A DNA stretch of 42,211 nt from an uncultured Bryobacteraceae bacterium (GCA_955652915.1 CATPCJ010000214.1:1-42211), one strand, 5' to 3'; shown: positions 23,226 through 33,039, numbered from the stretch's first letter. Program-made: numbers and translations. Notes: generated from the sequence alone by a model not told the origin.

Positions 23226-25958
23226 CTAAGCCATGGCGCCCGTGGACATCGACGTCGGCTCCGGCCCGGATTTGATGTATTCCTCCGACGCCTGGACCAC
23301 GTCATCGAGCGTGTCACCATTCAAGTGCCGGAATATTTCGTCCATGGTGTGCATGCCCAGCATACGATAGCTTTCCGTTTGCGATTCGTCGAACCACTGG
23401 TTGCCGGTGGACTGGTGGGGGAAATCGAGATTTCCGGAATGGTAGCTTTGAACATCGGGAGATTCGTTCCCCAGATACATCGGTTTCACGTAAATCAGGT
23501 ATCCGTCCTCGGAGTCCATGCCATCGACACTCGAGTAACCGATCCGGGCTACCGCGCAACGCTTCTTGCCGGCCTGGAGAGGCGCGGTGAGCGCCTGGTC
23601 GAACTCGATGGAAATGTTCATATCGATGCGGATCTTGCGGAGCGCGTTGCCCAGGTCTTCGTAGGTGAAGGTGAGATCCGCGCCGGAGTCCAGCACAACA
23701 ATATACCGGCAACGTCTCTGAACCATTTCGTAGACGCCCAGGTTTTCGAAATGCCCGCCATCCGACAAATATACGTACGGACTTCGGCTGTTGGTGAGCC
23801 CGAACGCTTCGCGAATCAGTGAACCGGTAGCCGAATGCGGACCGCGCTGCTTCCACGATTTGTCGCCATGAGTGCCGGGATTTCCCAGCCATGCGCCCAG
23901 TCGCGCGTTGAACAGCGTCATGATAAAACCAATCACCGGCGAAGAGTGGTAGCCCATGTTGGGGCTGGCCGCGGCGCCGGAGATGGCCATCGCGCCGCCG
24001 AGTGTCAATCCGTCCGCGTATTCGGTGGATGGCCGGTAACCGAGCTCGCTGCTGCCGCAATAAAGCGTGGTGACGGTGAAGGACTCGGCTTTTCGCTGCT
24101 GCCACGCCAGCCGCTCCCCGGACACCAGGTTGAGCGTCAGATTCAAAACGTGCAAGGGTTTGTAGTCCGTCTTGAGCGTGTACATGTGCATGTTGTCGGT
24201 TTCGGCGAAGCCAGTGAAGGGATTTGCATTTCGTTTCGGATTGGAAGCGCCCAGGTACGCGCGGATGAGGCGGTTGCGATACATGGCGTGAATCGAAAAA
24301 ATATTGATGTTGATGAAGCGCGCCATTACCGCGCTGAGGCCGAAGAAAAAAACCGCCGCGGCTAAGTTCGCGATCAGGCTGCTCTCTTCCACTATTCTGT
24401 GATGGTCCCACCAGGCTAGTTGGACGAGCCCCGAACCGGTAAGGATCATGTTCGTGAGGATGGCCAATCCGGCGAAGAAGACCAGCACGAAGACGGGAGG
24501 CGACAACTTGAGCGCCAGGCCAATTTGCCAGGGTTGCTCTTTGGGCTCGCGCTGATCGCTGCTGGGCTTACTTTTCCCGCTGTAGCCCACTCTGGCCGAG
24601 GTCCAGCCGCTGATGACACCCAGGACTCCGGCGGCGGATTGCATCCAAGCGCTCCATGGCAATACATATTCGGGTACCAGCAACACCAACGAACAGATGG
24701 CGGCCCAACCGAGGATGACTAAAGTCAACCATGCCCCGGCTCGCGACATCCACTCTCGATCTTCGTCCTTGAGCACACGGCTGGTAAGGCCGACAAATAG
24801 CGCGGCGGCTATCGCGAAACCCACCAGCAGCAGCGGAGGTCCGATCGCTACGAAATGCGACATGCTCCCGGCAGCCAATGGGGCTTCGATCGTTTGCGTT
24901 TCCAACCCACTGATAATGTGCGACGGGAAAATATCAAAGAATAATACCCAAGACAATACGCCTACACCAACGCCCAGCAGCAGCATCGCTAAGCTGAGAG
25001 GTCCAAATAAGAGTTGAACGAATTTTTTCGGATTGCGGAACAGAACGCAGATTATCAGATAGGCAAACCAACCCCCGTAGGACTCGATCAATCCCTGTAT
25101 AACCTCATGCTGGACACTTGGCAACGCATCTGTTGTATCGAGCCACCACCAATCAAAGTGTACGCAATGAAAGATATGGGAGAGCACCAGCGGTGTCAAC
25201 ACGTAGAGTAGGAAGTCTCCCTGCGTGTGTTGGACATTCCCGACACCAGGCAGATAACGCACAGCATTGAAAATCGCAAGGCTAAAAAGAACATAGCTGA
25301 GGACCAGAACGACGCGGGTTGCCCACACCCATCCTTCCGGTGGAACTTCCCCGTGGAGATGACGCAAATTGATCAGTGAAACCATGATGCGCGGAATCGC
25401 GAGCGCGCCCATCAATAGCGGAACCAGGACCAGCCAGTTGAGGGTCATGTTGCGGATAATCGTGGCGGCGACCGTCCACGTATCGCCCGAGAAAAGACCG
25501 AGCGTCGGCGTAAGGTAGTTGTTGTAATCGCGCAAATGTTGGATTGGATCCGGATCGGGTGGAACAGGCTTGGGAGCATTTCGCTTTAGCATCGGGCCAA
25601 CTTTGTCGTAGCCGCCCGCGCGCTGGATCCAGGCAGTCAGCCAGCTTCCGATGTATCCGCCGCCCGAAACGGTGGACAGATAATCGAATTTATCCAGGAT
25701 GTTGCGATCCGCCATGCTTTGCAAGGCGCCGAGCGCAAAGGTGGCGCTGCGAATGCCACCGCCGGAGATGCAGAGCGCGCTGAAGGGTTTCGCCTGCTTG
25801 TGAACTTCCTGGAATAGCTCGGCGCGGCGTTCAGTTTCCGAAAGCTTCGGATCCGAAGGAGTATAGGAAAAATCGCTTCGTAGTGCCTGATATTCTTCCG
25901 CTAGAACTTCCGAGAGGCAGGATAAAGGTACTTCCGGCATCCCCAAACTATATATCAT
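23226..25958 (-). CDS. Patatin-like phospholipase with large membrane insert
   Basis: A 910-residue protein with a patatin catalytic domain split in two. The oxyanion motif CISGGGIRSATFALG (about 63-77) and nucleophile elbow STVSGGGYIGSW (Ser 98) are near the N-terminus. The catalytic Asp is in SDGGHFENLGVYEM, about residue 733. Between them, residues about 170-545 hold roughly nine hydrophobic helices. The C-terminal region after the Asp (about 175 residues) contains IRIDMNISIEFDQAL. It is probably a membrane-embedded lipid acyl hydrolase. ATG 25958 has no ribosome-binding site; the in-frame ATG 25940 after GGGG is an alternative. Confidence 0.88.
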   Translation of the reverse strand: MIYSLGMPEVPLSCLSEVLAEEYQALRSDFSYTPSDPKLSETERRAELFQEVHKQAKPFSALCISGGGIRSATFALGALQSMADRNILDKFDYLSTVSGGGYIGSWLTAWIQRAGGYDKVGPMLKRNAPKPVPPDPDPIQHLRDYNNYLTPTLGLFSGDTWTVAATIIRNMTLNWLVLVPLLMGALAIPRIMVSLINLRHLHGEVPPEGWVWATRVVLVLSYVLFSLAIFNAVRYLPGVGNVQHTQGDFLLYVLTPLVLSHIFHCVHFDWWWLDTTDALPSVQHEVIQGLIESYGGWFAYLIICVLFRNPKKFVQLLFGPLSLAMLLLGVGVGVLSWVLFFDIFPSHIISGLETQTIEAPLAAGSMSHFVAIGPPLLLVGFAIAAALFVGLTSRVLKDEDREWMSRAGAWLTLVILGWAAICSLVLLVPEYVLPWSAWMQSAAGVLGVISGWTSARVGYSGKSKPSSDQREPKEQPWQIGLALKLSPPVFVLVFFAGLAILTNMILTGSGLVQLAWWDHHRIVEESSLIANLAAAVFFFGLSAVMARFININIFSIHAMYRNRLIRAYLGASNPKRNANPFTGFAETDNMHMYTLKTDYKPLHVLNLTLNLVSGERLAWQQRKAESFTVTTLYCGSSELGYRPSTEYADGLTLGGAMAISGAAASPNMGYHSSPVIGFIMTLFNARLGAWLGNPGTHGDKSWKQRGPHSATGSLIREAFGLTNSRSPYVYLSDGGHFENLGVYEMVQRRCRYIVVLDSGADLTFTYEDLGNALRKIRIDMNISIEFDQALTAPLQAGKKRCAVARIGYSSVDGMDSEDGYLIYVKPMYLGNESPDVQSYHSGNLDFPHQSTGNQWFDESQTESYRMLGMHTMDEIFRHLNGDTLDDVVQASEEYIKSGPEPTSMSTGAMA

Positions 25959-25963
25959 TTCAA

Positions 25964-25986
25964 AATGGGGTGACTGTCACTCCATT
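25964..25986. repeat. Palindromic GGTGACTGTCAC repeat, right copy
   Basis: AATGGGGTGAC-T-GTCACTCCATT pairs at 10 of 11 arm positions. The part from 25969 to 25990 matches the copy at 22810-22831 in the same orientation. It separates the GNAT 3' end from the patatin start. Confidence 0.65.
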
Positions 25987-25991
25987 GTTTT

Positions 25992-26501
25992 TTATAGCTG
26001 CTTATAGAAAAAGGACGTGGCGTGCAGGCGACCGTCCGCGCTGCGAGCGTAGTCCGGGACTTCGCCGAACCGTACGTAGCCCAGGGCTTCGCACATTTTT
26101 TCGGCTTCTCCGCCCTTGCGAGTGTCCATCAGCAGCAATGTCCTTCCGATGCGGCGGGCGGTTGCCTCCACTTCCCCCATCAGTGCCCTAGCCAAGCCGC
26201 GGCGCCTGGCGCGGCGATGTACGAATAGCTTCATCGCTTCGGCGCGATGATTTCCGTTGGCACGCATATCGAGTCCGATTTGCACCGACCCTTGAATCAA
26301 GCCGCCATCCGCGGCCACCAGCAAAATCCGGGTTCCGCCGTGCATTGCCGCGATGACGCCGCGCCAGTAATCGAGAGCTTCGGGTTCCGTGAGCGGCGGC
26401 ATGAATCCCACGGAAGCCCCGCTGTCGACGGCATCGATCAGCAATTCCACCAATTGTTGAATGGCGCGCTCGGCTTCCTCCGGAGTGAACGATCGAATCA
26501 T
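25992..26501 (-). CDS. GNAT-family N-acetyltransferase
   Basis: A 169-residue GNAT protein. The acetyl-CoA-binding motif A is visible as MKLFVHRRARRRGLARALM (the R/Q-x-x-G-x-G/A loop), preceded by strands QGSVQIGLDM and followed by ARRIGRTLLLMDT and ALGYVRFGEVPDYA. The substrate is unknown; related proteins acetylate small amines, antibiotics or protein N-termini. Its start is only 17 bp from the divergent oxidoreductase gene, so the two share a very short regulatory region. Confidence 0.9.
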   Translation of the reverse strand: MIRSFTPEEAERAIQQLVELLIDAVDSGASVGFMPPLTEPEALDYWRGVIAAMHGGTRILLVAADGGLIQGSVQIGLDMRANGNHRAEAMKLFVHRRARRRGLARALMGEVEATARRIGRTLLLMDTRKGGEAEKMCEALGYVRFGEVPDYARSADGRLHATSFFYKQL

Positions 26502-26518
26502 GGGTTAACCTAAATTCT

Positions 26519-27586
26519 ATGTCTCAAACGCTAAGAGTTGCCGTGGCCGGTGTCGGTCGAATGGGGCCGATCCACGCACTGCATGTTCACGAACTCGCGC
26601 GGGAGAACGGCAACTGCGTGCTGGCCGCGCTGGTGGATATGAACGTCGATCGCGCACGCGGCGTGGCCAAAGATATCGGCTGCGATGCTCAGATATTCGC
26701 CTCTGTTGAAGACCTGGTAAAGGCCGGCGCAGCGGATGCCACCGTCATTGTCACGCCCACCGGTGCTCATCGGGAACACGCCGCGCCATTGATCGCAGGC
26801 GGGCAGAGGGTTCTGCTTGAGAAACCGTTGACCGGCACGCTGGAAGGCGATCGGGAATTCGCGGCACAACTGGATCGCGATCATCCCGAAGCGCTGATGC
26901 TGGCCTTTCAACGCAGATTCGACGCGCCTCTTGAATACGCAAAGCAGCTCATGCAGGCCGGCGCCATCGGACGAGTCTTCAAGATTTATTCTTCGCTCGA
27001 AGATTCAAATCCTGCGCCGAACGGCTACCAAAGTGGCGGCATCCTGCCCGACATGTCCATCCACAATGTCGACGAGATACTCTGGCTCACCGGGCGGATG
27101 CCGACGTCGGCGCTGGTCATCGGATCTCGCATTTATAGCCACAAGCTGACAACTTGCCAGGAAGATTTCGACGACGCTCTGCTTTATCTCTGGTTTGGCG
27201 AGGACATGACCGCGCAAGTGCAGGTCAGCCGCAATCACGTCTCCGGCTACCGTGTTGAGACAATAATTTTCGGTGAAGAGGGACAAATTCACGTTGGCAG
27301 ATTCGAGCAGAAGCCGTTCGATATCGTGGTGGAGGCTTATGGACGGCGCGGGCGGCAGGAGCCTCTGGCGCACCGCTCCTTCGCCATGCGCGATTATGGG
27401 CGGCCGCTGCCTGAATTCATCGATCGCTTCGGCCCCGCTTACAAATCCGAGTTGGCAATATTCATCGACTGCTGCCTGGGGAAGAAAGCGTTTCCAACGT
27501 CGCACCGGGATGGCCTGCGCGCGCAGGAAGTGGTTTCAGCGGGCATGCGGGCCGTGGTGACCAGGGAACAAACGGCCGATGTTTGA
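26519..27586 (+). CDS. Gfo/Idh/MocA-family oxidoreductase (inositol dehydrogenase-like)
   Basis: A 355-residue NAD(P)-dependent oxidoreductase. The Rossmann loop is VAGVGRMGPIHALHV, and the family EKP motif is in VLLEKPLTGTLEGD. The C-terminal substrate domain carries GGILPDMSIHNVDEILWLTG, containing the catalytic Asp-x3-His arrangement seen in myo-inositol 2-dehydrogenases. It probably oxidises a cyclitol or sugar; there are no other inositol-catabolic genes nearby to confirm this. Conserved sequence begins at the first codons, supporting ATG 26519. Confidence 0.9.
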   Translation: MSQTLRVAVAGVGRMGPIHALHVHELARENGNCVLAALVDMNVDRARGVAKDIGCDAQIFASVEDLVKAGAADATVIVTPTGAHREHAAPLIAGGQRVLLEKPLTGTLEGDREFAAQLDRDHPEALMLAFQRRFDAPLEYAKQLMQAGAIGRVFKIYSSLEDSNPAPNGYQSGGILPDMSIHNVDEILWLTGRMPTSALVIGSRIYSHKLTTCQEDFDDALLYLWFGEDMTAQVQVSRNHVSGYRVETIIFGEEGQIHVGRFEQKPFDIVVEAYGRRGRQEPLAHRSFAMRDYGRPLPEFIDRFGPAYKSELAIFIDCCLGKKAFPTSHRDGLRAQEVVSAGMRAVVTREQTADV

Positions 27587-27592
27587 CTGTGG

Positions 27593-27657
27593 GGCAGGAT
27601 GGTATCCTGCCGCCGATTACCAATCGGCCGCAGGTTACCAACATGTTACCAACCTGC
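27593..27657. repeat. Cluster of three palindromes between convergent genes
   Basis: Three hairpins follow each other: GGCAGGAT-GGT-ATCCTGCC (27593-27611), GCCGATT-ACC-AATCGGC (27612-27628), and GCAGGTT ... AACCTGC (27630-27657). The modules GCAGGTT, CGATT and GGTTACCAA are shared with the repeat at 16922-16993. The cluster sits between two convergent gene ends. Confidence 0.85.
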
Positions 27658-27665
27658 GCTACAAC

Positions 27666-29699
27666 TCAATGTGTCGCGGCCGGCGGTTCGCTTAGCGGCA
27701 ACACCAGATAGGTTCCCGCCAGCGGAAGCTGCATCACGCCCGGTTTCGAATAATCGCAAACGCCGGCGGGAAATACCTGGCGCAGTTGGTGCAGCTCAGC
27801 GTCAGTGAACTTCACGGTGTAATCCTTCGCGTCAATCGGCTTGAGCTGGCACTTCATTATGTCGTCAGTGAGTGGCGCACCAGCGGTCAGTCGCGGGGTT
27901 GAATGCGAGGGATAGAGCTGATTGCATTTTCCCGGACCATCCAGCGTGGCCGGTTCATCGATCCTGGTTCCGTCCACGGTCCAACAACCATCGACTGCCG
28001 CCGCGGGTTTGACGTGGGAGTCCAACCACTGGCTCATGGTATCGATCGCGAGACCGGTTACCTTCCCCGCAATTTGACGATTACCGTTGGGGTAGACCCA
28101 GATAATCTGGTGGTCGTAACCGCCGGTCGCTCTCCGCAACCGCTCACGCACAACAAAGTCGCGCACATGATCGTGAATGTCGCCCAGCGCATCGTTGTAG
28201 CTGCGGTAGTGCAGCATGGGAATGGACGGGAGTCCACCGGCCGCGGAGTTGATCCGGCCGGCAACGTACGCCATTTTGAGAGCTTCGAGATCGGCGCTCG
28301 CCCGCTCGTCGCGGCGAACCCCGTCGCGATCGTATCCGCCAACGCCTCTATTCAAATCGATGAATTCCCGCTTTGTGATTTGTCCATTGTTCAGCGCCTT
28401 CAGGGCATATTGCACGCCGATGTTGTCCATGGCCTGACGGGCGAATCCGGTTACCGGATCGCGGCCATACGTTGCCACGTTGGTGTCCCAGGTAGTGCAG
28501 CGGACACCCTTTGGATTTTTTACCGGATCGTACACCAGCTCCGGCGCGATGCCGCAGCCTTTCACATTGGCCGCTACGATGGTGTCGGCGAAACTTCTGT
28601 CCCAGGCGCTGCACGTGCCGGCGGAGTAGCCCGCGGCGGCGGTCTGCTTATCTTTCGTCCAGGTTGTTGGATCGGTGGCGAAGAACTTGTTCAGCAGCCG
28701 GCAATCGCTGACATCCGGCCGGATGCTGGTGCTGTCGGGAAAGGTCAGACTGGGCAGCAAGCCATCCAGAAGACCGGGGAAATTCTGAGCGATGAGAAGC
28801 TGCTGGATGGAGCCGCCCGATCCGCCGAAACCCATGGTCCACGCGGGCACGCCGTAGGTTTTGATGAAGTGTTCCTTGATCATCATCACCGCCTCACCGG
28901 AAAGATTGTCGTTGCAATGTTGCTGCATTACGTTCTGCGTGGAGGTGATGTGGGCGAATCCGCGTGAGAGGGCCGGATCGAAGAGCACAGTTGTCGCCGG
29001 ACTCTTTCCCTGCGTATAACTCGTGCCGCAACCGCCTCCGAAGCTGTAAACGATTCGATGGTTCCAGCCGGCTTCGTCGAGGATCGCAATGTGATATATC
29101 GCGCGATTGATTGTGCCGGATTCGACGCGGACGATGTACGGAATCGTCTTGCCTTCCGTGGTCGTGGTTTGCACCAGATCGGCGGGCCGCGCGCCTTTCG
29201 GGTCCGCAAGAGGCTTGAAACTGCCGCTGGCGGTCTCATTCGATCGATAAAAATATTCAACCTTCGTCGCGGCCGAACAATCTGCATCCAACGATTTTCC
29301 AAGACCCGATTCCTCGGTATTGCAGAAATATGGCTTCAAGTGGTCGCCGGAAACGATGGGCCCGGCGATGGGATGATTCACCAATTGAAGTTTCGTGGTG
29401 GCCGATCCCGCCTTGACGGTCACGGTGTTGGCGCCCGCGCGTAGTCCGCCGACAAGGCCGATCATCGAACCACGTATGGCGTCAGCGTGAAAGACTTGGC
29501 TGACGTCGCGGCCATTCACCTTCACTTGAAGCTTCTGCGCGGCGGTGGTCTTGATTTCGATGAGAGCGTCGTTTCCGCTCACCATATCCGGCCGGCTGGA
29601 TAGGACGATTGCTGTAAGAGCGTCTGTTTTCGGTGCAGCGCCAAGCAAGCACGAAAGTATACAGAGGGAAGAACAGAATCTGACAGGTTGAAGCAACAT
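27666..29699 (-). CDS. Secreted DUF6351-family protein, probable alpha/beta hydrolase
   Basis: A 677-residue exported protein. A hydrophobic N-terminal signal (about 1-22) leads into a beta-sandwich region (about 28-110, SSRPDMVSGNDALIEI). The large central part (about 115-600) carries YSFGGGCGTSYTQG and a nucleophile-elbow-like GFGGSGGSIQQLLIAQ, plus RCTTWDTNVATYGRDP. A cysteine-containing C-terminal part ends VLPLSEPPAATH. This matches the DUF6351 family, whose reaction is not established; an esterase- or lyase-like role on an external substrate is inferred. CAGGAGAACC gives a strong ribosome-binding site before ATG 29699. Confidence 0.82.
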   Translation of the reverse strand: MLLQPVRFCSSLCILSCLLGAAPKTDALTAIVLSSRPDMVSGNDALIEIKTTAAQKLQVKVNGRDVSQVFHADAIRGSMIGLVGGLRAGANTVTVKAGSATTKLQLVNHPIAGPIVSGDHLKPYFCNTEESGLGKSLDADCSAATKVEYFYRSNETASGSFKPLADPKGARPADLVQTTTTEGKTIPYIVRVESGTINRAIYHIAILDEAGWNHRIVYSFGGGCGTSYTQGKSPATTVLFDPALSRGFAHITSTQNVMQQHCNDNLSGEAVMMIKEHFIKTYGVPAWTMGFGGSGGSIQQLLIAQNFPGLLDGLLPSLTFPDSTSIRPDVSDCRLLNKFFATDPTTWTKDKQTAAAGYSAGTCSAWDRSFADTIVAANVKGCGIAPELVYDPVKNPKGVRCTTWDTNVATYGRDPVTGFARQAMDNIGVQYALKALNNGQITKREFIDLNRGVGGYDRDGVRRDERASADLEALKMAYVAGRINSAAGGLPSIPMLHYRSYNDALGDIHDHVRDFVVRERLRRATGGYDHQIIWVYPNGNRQIAGKVTGLAIDTMSQWLDSHVKPAAAVDGCWTVDGTRIDEPATLDGPGKCNQLYPSHSTPRLTAGAPLTDDIMKCQLKPIDAKDYTVKFTDAELHQLRQVFPAGVCDYSKPGVMQLPLAGTYLVLPLSEPPAATH

Positions 29700-29761
29700 A
29701 GGTTCTCCTGAACGGCTCTTCAGATTATGTCAAAAGTTGTGGCGCGGCCTCTCAGGCTGCG

Positions 29762-29817
29762 GCATCGAGACTCGTCTCGATGCTTCGGTGGAAGAGCCTC
29801 GAGACGAGTCTCGAGGC
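29762..29817. repeat. Pair of palindromes with CTCG/CGAG loops
   Basis: GCATCGAGA-CTCG-TCTCGATGC (29762-29783) and GCCTCGAGA-CGAG-TCTCGAGGC (29796-29817) are perfect 9-bp-arm hairpins with complementary 4-nt loops, 12 bp apart. They fill the space between purK and the DUF6351 gene. Confidence 0.85.
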
Positions 29818-29847
29818 TGCAGACAAAGTGTCCGCGCCACGTCTTCG

Positions 29848-31002
29848 CTAACGGGTCAAGCTCCGGCGCGCGTTCAAAACCATTCGATAGGCTTCTTCCG
29901 GATCGCGATTCAGAGCCGTCAGATGGCCCATCTTGCGGCCCGGGCGCGCTTCCAGTTTTCCATACAAGTGCAGTTTCACGTCGGGAAACGCGGAGACGGC
30001 CGTCCAGTCCGGTTCGCCATTCGCCCACAAATCGCCCAATAAATTTGCCATCGCCGCCGGACGATGCATCTCCGTCGAGCCCAATCGCAGGCCGCAAACA
30101 GCGCGTAATTGCTGTTCGAACTGGCTGGTGACGCACGCATCCACCGTGAGGTGCCCGGAGTTGTGCGGACGCGGCGCCAGTTCATTGATGAGGAGCTTAC
30201 CATTGCGCGTCACAAAAAACTCGACGCACAGCACGCCCACTACGCCCAATGTTTCAAGAACGCAACTGGTCATCTCCACGGCCTGGGCGGCCACTTCGGA
30301 CGTCACGCGGGCCGGCGCAATGGAGATATCCAGAATGTGCCGCGAATGCTGATTCTCGATGGCGCCGTAGTGCACGAACTGGCCATCCTGGCCGCGCGCG
30401 GCGACCACCGAAATTTCGCGCTCGAAGTCGATGAAGGCCTCCACCACCGCCTCCTCGCGCCCGATCGCGTTCCACGCCTCGGCCATACGATCCGGCGACT
30501 CGATTCGAAACTGACCCTTGCCGTCATAACCAAAGGCGGCCGTCTTAAGCACCGCGGGACAGCCAAGCTCAAAGACGGCTTGCTCCAGATCGCTCAGCGA
30601 ATGGACCTCGCGGTACGGCGTCACCGGCAGACCCGCGCGTCTCAAAAAAGCCTTCTCGCGAATGCGCTGCTGCGTGATGTGGAGAATGGATCCTTTGGGC
30701 CGCACCGGAGCATAGCGAGCCGCGGCTTCCGCGGTGGCCGTCGGGACGTTTTCAAATTCGAAGGTAACCACGCTGGCTTGACGCGCGAAATTCGCAACTT
30801 CGCGCAGGTCGTCATACGGCGACACCACTTCGACGTCGGCGATTTGACCGGTGGGCGTATCGTAGTCCGGCGAGAAGGTGTGGACGCGATAACCCATGCG
30901 GCGCGCGGCGATGGCGAACATACGGCCAAGTTGCCCGCTGCCGAGCACGCCGATGGCGGCGCCAGGCCCGATGGGCGAATTCGGATTCTTGCTGTCAATC
31001 AC
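29848..31002 (-). CDS. purK: 5-(carboxyamino)imidazole ribonucleotide synthase
   Basis: A 384-residue ATP-grasp enzyme that carboxylates AIR to N5-CAIR in purine synthesis. It has the N-terminal [20 protein letters not shown] loop, VTFEFENVP, the ATP-binding [13 protein letters not shown] and the metal-binding [11 protein letters not shown]. The start is GTG 31002, sharing GTGA with the purE stop; the longer frame further upstream is only the shadow of purE. Genes are in the order purE-purK and co-transcribed. Confidence 0.95.
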   Translation of the reverse strand: MIDSKNPNSPIGPGAAIGVLGSGQLGRMFAIAARRMGYRVHTFSPDYDTPTGQIADVEVVSPYDDLREVANFARQASVVTFEFENVPTATAEAAARYAPVRPKGSILHITQQRIREKAFLRRAGLPVTPYREVHSLSDLEQAVFELGCPAVLKTAAFGYDGKGQFRIESPDRMAEAWNAIGREEAVVEAFIDFEREISVVAARGQDGQFVHYGAIENQHSRHILDISIAPARVTSEVAAQAVEMTSCVLETLGVVGVLCVEFFVTRNGKLLINELAPRPHNSGHLTVDACVTSQFEQQLRAVCGLRLGSTEMHRPAAMANLLGDLWANGEPDWTAVSAFPDVKLHLYGKLEARPGRKMGHLTALNRDPEEAYRMVLNARRSLTR

Positions 31003-31481
31003 GCAAGCTCTTCGGCGCGCACTTGTCCCGCCTGCTCCTCGCGAAAGGCGCGAAGTTTTTCGCGGAGCGCGGCATCGTGATTGGCGATAATAGCAATGGC
31101 CAGCAGCGCGGCATTCTGAGCGCCCGATTTTCCAATGGCCAGGGTGCCCACTGGAATTCCGCCCGGCATCTGCACAATAGAGAGCAGCGAATCCATTCCC
31201 TTGAGCGCCTGGCTTTCCACCGGTACGCCGAGCACTGGCAGCAAGGTATTGGCGGCAACCATTCCCGGAAGATGGGCGGCCCCGCCCGCTCCTGCGATAA
31301 TCACTTGCAGGCCTCGCGCCTCCGCACTGGATGCATATTCCACCATCCACCGCGGTGTGCGGTGCGCGGAAACAACTTTGGACTCATGCGGCACGCCGAA
31401 GCGCGTCAGCATCTCGTCGGAATGCCGCATGGTTTCCCAATCGGACTTGCTGCCCATGATGATGCCGATCAAAGGCTTCAT
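30999..31481 (-). CDS. purE: N5-carboxyaminoimidazole ribonucleotide mutase
   Basis: A 160-residue class I PurE that moves the carboxyl group of N5-CAIR to give CAIR. Motifs are intact: [25 protein letters not shown] and [16 protein letters not shown], with [17 protein letters not shown] near the end. Presence of purK beside it agrees with the N5-CAIR (mutase) route rather than direct carboxylation. Overlap with purK is four bases. Confidence 0.96.
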   Translation of the reverse strand: MKPLIGIIMGSKSDWETMRHSDEMLTRFGVPHESKVVSAHRTPRWMVEYASSAEARGLQVIIAGAGGAAHLPGMVAANTLLPVLGVPVESQALKGMDSLLSIVQMPGGIPVGTLAIGKSGAQNAALLAIAIIANHDAALREKLRAFREEQAGQVRAEELA

Positions 31482-31517
31482 TCCAGTGCTATTTTCCTGT
31501 CCCTTGTAAGTTTTTGT

Positions 31518-31572
31518 GGGGCCGGCAATCCTGCCCGCAGCCGGCTTTCAGCCTGGCTTTCAGCCGGCCTAC
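31518..31572. repeat. CCGGC-rich repeat upstream of purE
   Basis: Contains GGGGCCGGC at the left, AGCCGGCC at the right, and two direct copies of GGCTTTCAGCC. The pieces can pair into a hairpin. It lies between purE and icd and shares the AGCCGGCT module with 12850-12867. Confidence 0.65.
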
Positions 31573-31594
31573 AAGATTTTCAACAATTAACACA

Positions 31595-33037
31595 CTACTG
31601 TCCTTGCGCGAGAGTGTAACCGGCAACGCCGTCGAAACTACGCAGCGTCTCCGTCTTGACGATCTCAATTCCCTGATCGAGGACGCGGCCGAGCAGCGCG
31701 ACGGTCTGCTTGGGAGTTGTCCTACCCTTCGCGCTGAAGCGGCAGCGATACGCGTCCGTACAAAGCGTTTCCGCCATGCCGCCCGGCCAAACCTTCACGC
31801 CCCGGTTGTCGATCATGAGCAGCTCCAGCCCGTCCCCATTGGCATTTTGCGCGGCTTCTGCCAAGCGATTTGTGTCCAACGACGGCCATGCGACATAGAC
31901 GTCGATGCCGTCCAGCGTCACCTTAGCCGCGGCCTTTTGCGCACCCGCCGCCCGCTCTTTTTTCGGCGAGGCAGCCGAATAATGGACCGCTTTCAAAGTG
32001 TGCGGCGTCTTGCCGAGCCGCGCGACCACCGCATCGCCGAATTCCTTGGTGCCGACTTTCTGTTTACTGGTGCCTTCCTTGAAAATGTCATAGGTATGGA
32101 TGCCATCCTCCATGGTGCAGAGCCACGCGTTGTGGACTCGCTCGGCAATATCCGGCTGATTCAGATGCACCAGCATCAGCACGCCGCCCAGCAACAGACC
32201 AGAAGGATTCGCGAGATTTTGGTTCGCGCGGCGCGGGGCCGATCCATGGATGGCTTCGAACATGGCGCACTGCGAGCCGATGTTGGCCGATCCCGCTAAC
32301 CCCACCGACCCGGCAATCTGCGCGGCGACGTCGGAAAGAATATCGCCGTAGAGATTCGGCATCACGATCACGTCGAATGCTTCCGGCGTATCCGCCATTT
32401 TCGCCGCGCCGATATCGACGATCCAGTGTTCCTTTTCGACGTTCGGATAGTCCGCGCCCACCTCATCGAAGATTTTGTGGAACAAGCCGTCCGTCATCTT
32501 CATGATGTTGTCTTTGGTGAAGCAGGTAACTTTTTTTCGATTGTGCTGCAAGGCATATTCAAACGCGTAGCGGCAAATGCGCTCGGAACCGGGACGGGTG
32601 ATGATCTTGAGGCACTCCATCACCGTGTCGCTGAGCTGGTACTCCATTCCCGCGTAGCAATCCTCTTCGTTCTCGCGAACGATCACGACATTCATGACGG
32701 GATGCTTGGTCTTCACGAAAGGATGATAGGAAACGCAGGGACGGACGTTCGCGTAGAGTCCCAGCATCTTGCGAGTGGTGACATTGAGGCTCTTGAATCC
32801 GCCGCCTTGGGGTGTGGTGATGGGAGCTTTGTAGAAAACTTTGGTGCGGCGCAACGACTCCCAGGCGCTGGGTTCGATGCCCGCGGAGTTTCCACGCAGA
32901 TAAACCTTTTCTCCGATTTCGATGACTTCGATATCAATGCGGGCTCCCGCTTCCTGGATGACGTGGAGCGACGCTTCCATAATCTCCGGGCCGATTCCGT
33001 CGCCATAAGCGACCGTGATAGGGGATGAAGTTGACAT
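31595..33037 (-). CDS. icd: NADP-dependent isocitrate dehydrogenase (Thermus type)
   Basis: A 480-residue beta-decarboxylating dehydrogenase of the TCA cycle. Core motifs are AYGDGIGPEIMEA, ITTPQGGGFKSLNVTTRKMLGLYANVRP (substrate-binding Ser/Arg region, broken here for brevity), VIVRENEEDCYAG and the signature NLYGDILSDVAAQIAGSVGL. Residues about 335-480 form a C-terminal extension (TLDGIDVYVAWPS, LLMIDNRGVKVWPGG) as in Thermus-type enzymes; E. coli-type Icd lacks it. It is divergent from the small lipoprotein gene; only a few bases separate the 5' ends. Confidence 0.9.
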   Translation of the reverse strand: MSTSSPITVAYGDGIGPEIMEASLHVIQEAGARIDIEVIEIGEKVYLRGNSAGIEPSAWESLRRTKVFYKAPITTPQGGGFKSLNVTTRKMLGLYANVRPCVSYHPFVKTKHPVMNVVIVRENEEDCYAGMEYQLSDTVMECLKIITRPGSERICRYAFEYALQHNRKKVTCFTKDNIMKMTDGLFHKIFDEVGADYPNVEKEHWIVDIGAAKMADTPEAFDVIVMPNLYGDILSDVAAQIAGSVGLAGSANIGSQCAMFEAIHGSAPRRANQNLANPSGLLLGGVLMLVHLNQPDIAERVHNAWLCTMEDGIHTYDIFKEGTSKQKVGTKEFGDAVVARLGKTPHTLKAVHYSAASPKKERAAGAQKAAAKVTLDGIDVYVAWPSLDTNRLAEAAQNANGDGLELLMIDNRGVKVWPGGMAETLCTDAYRCRFSAKGRTTPKQTVALLGRVLDQGIEIVKTETLRSFDGVAGYTLAQGQ

Positions 33038-33039
33038 AG

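Noticed and set aside
31003..31350. N-terminal extension of purK
   Set aside because: This part of the frame lies within purE and encodes an Arg/Gly-rich shadow; conserved PurK begins at GTG 31002.
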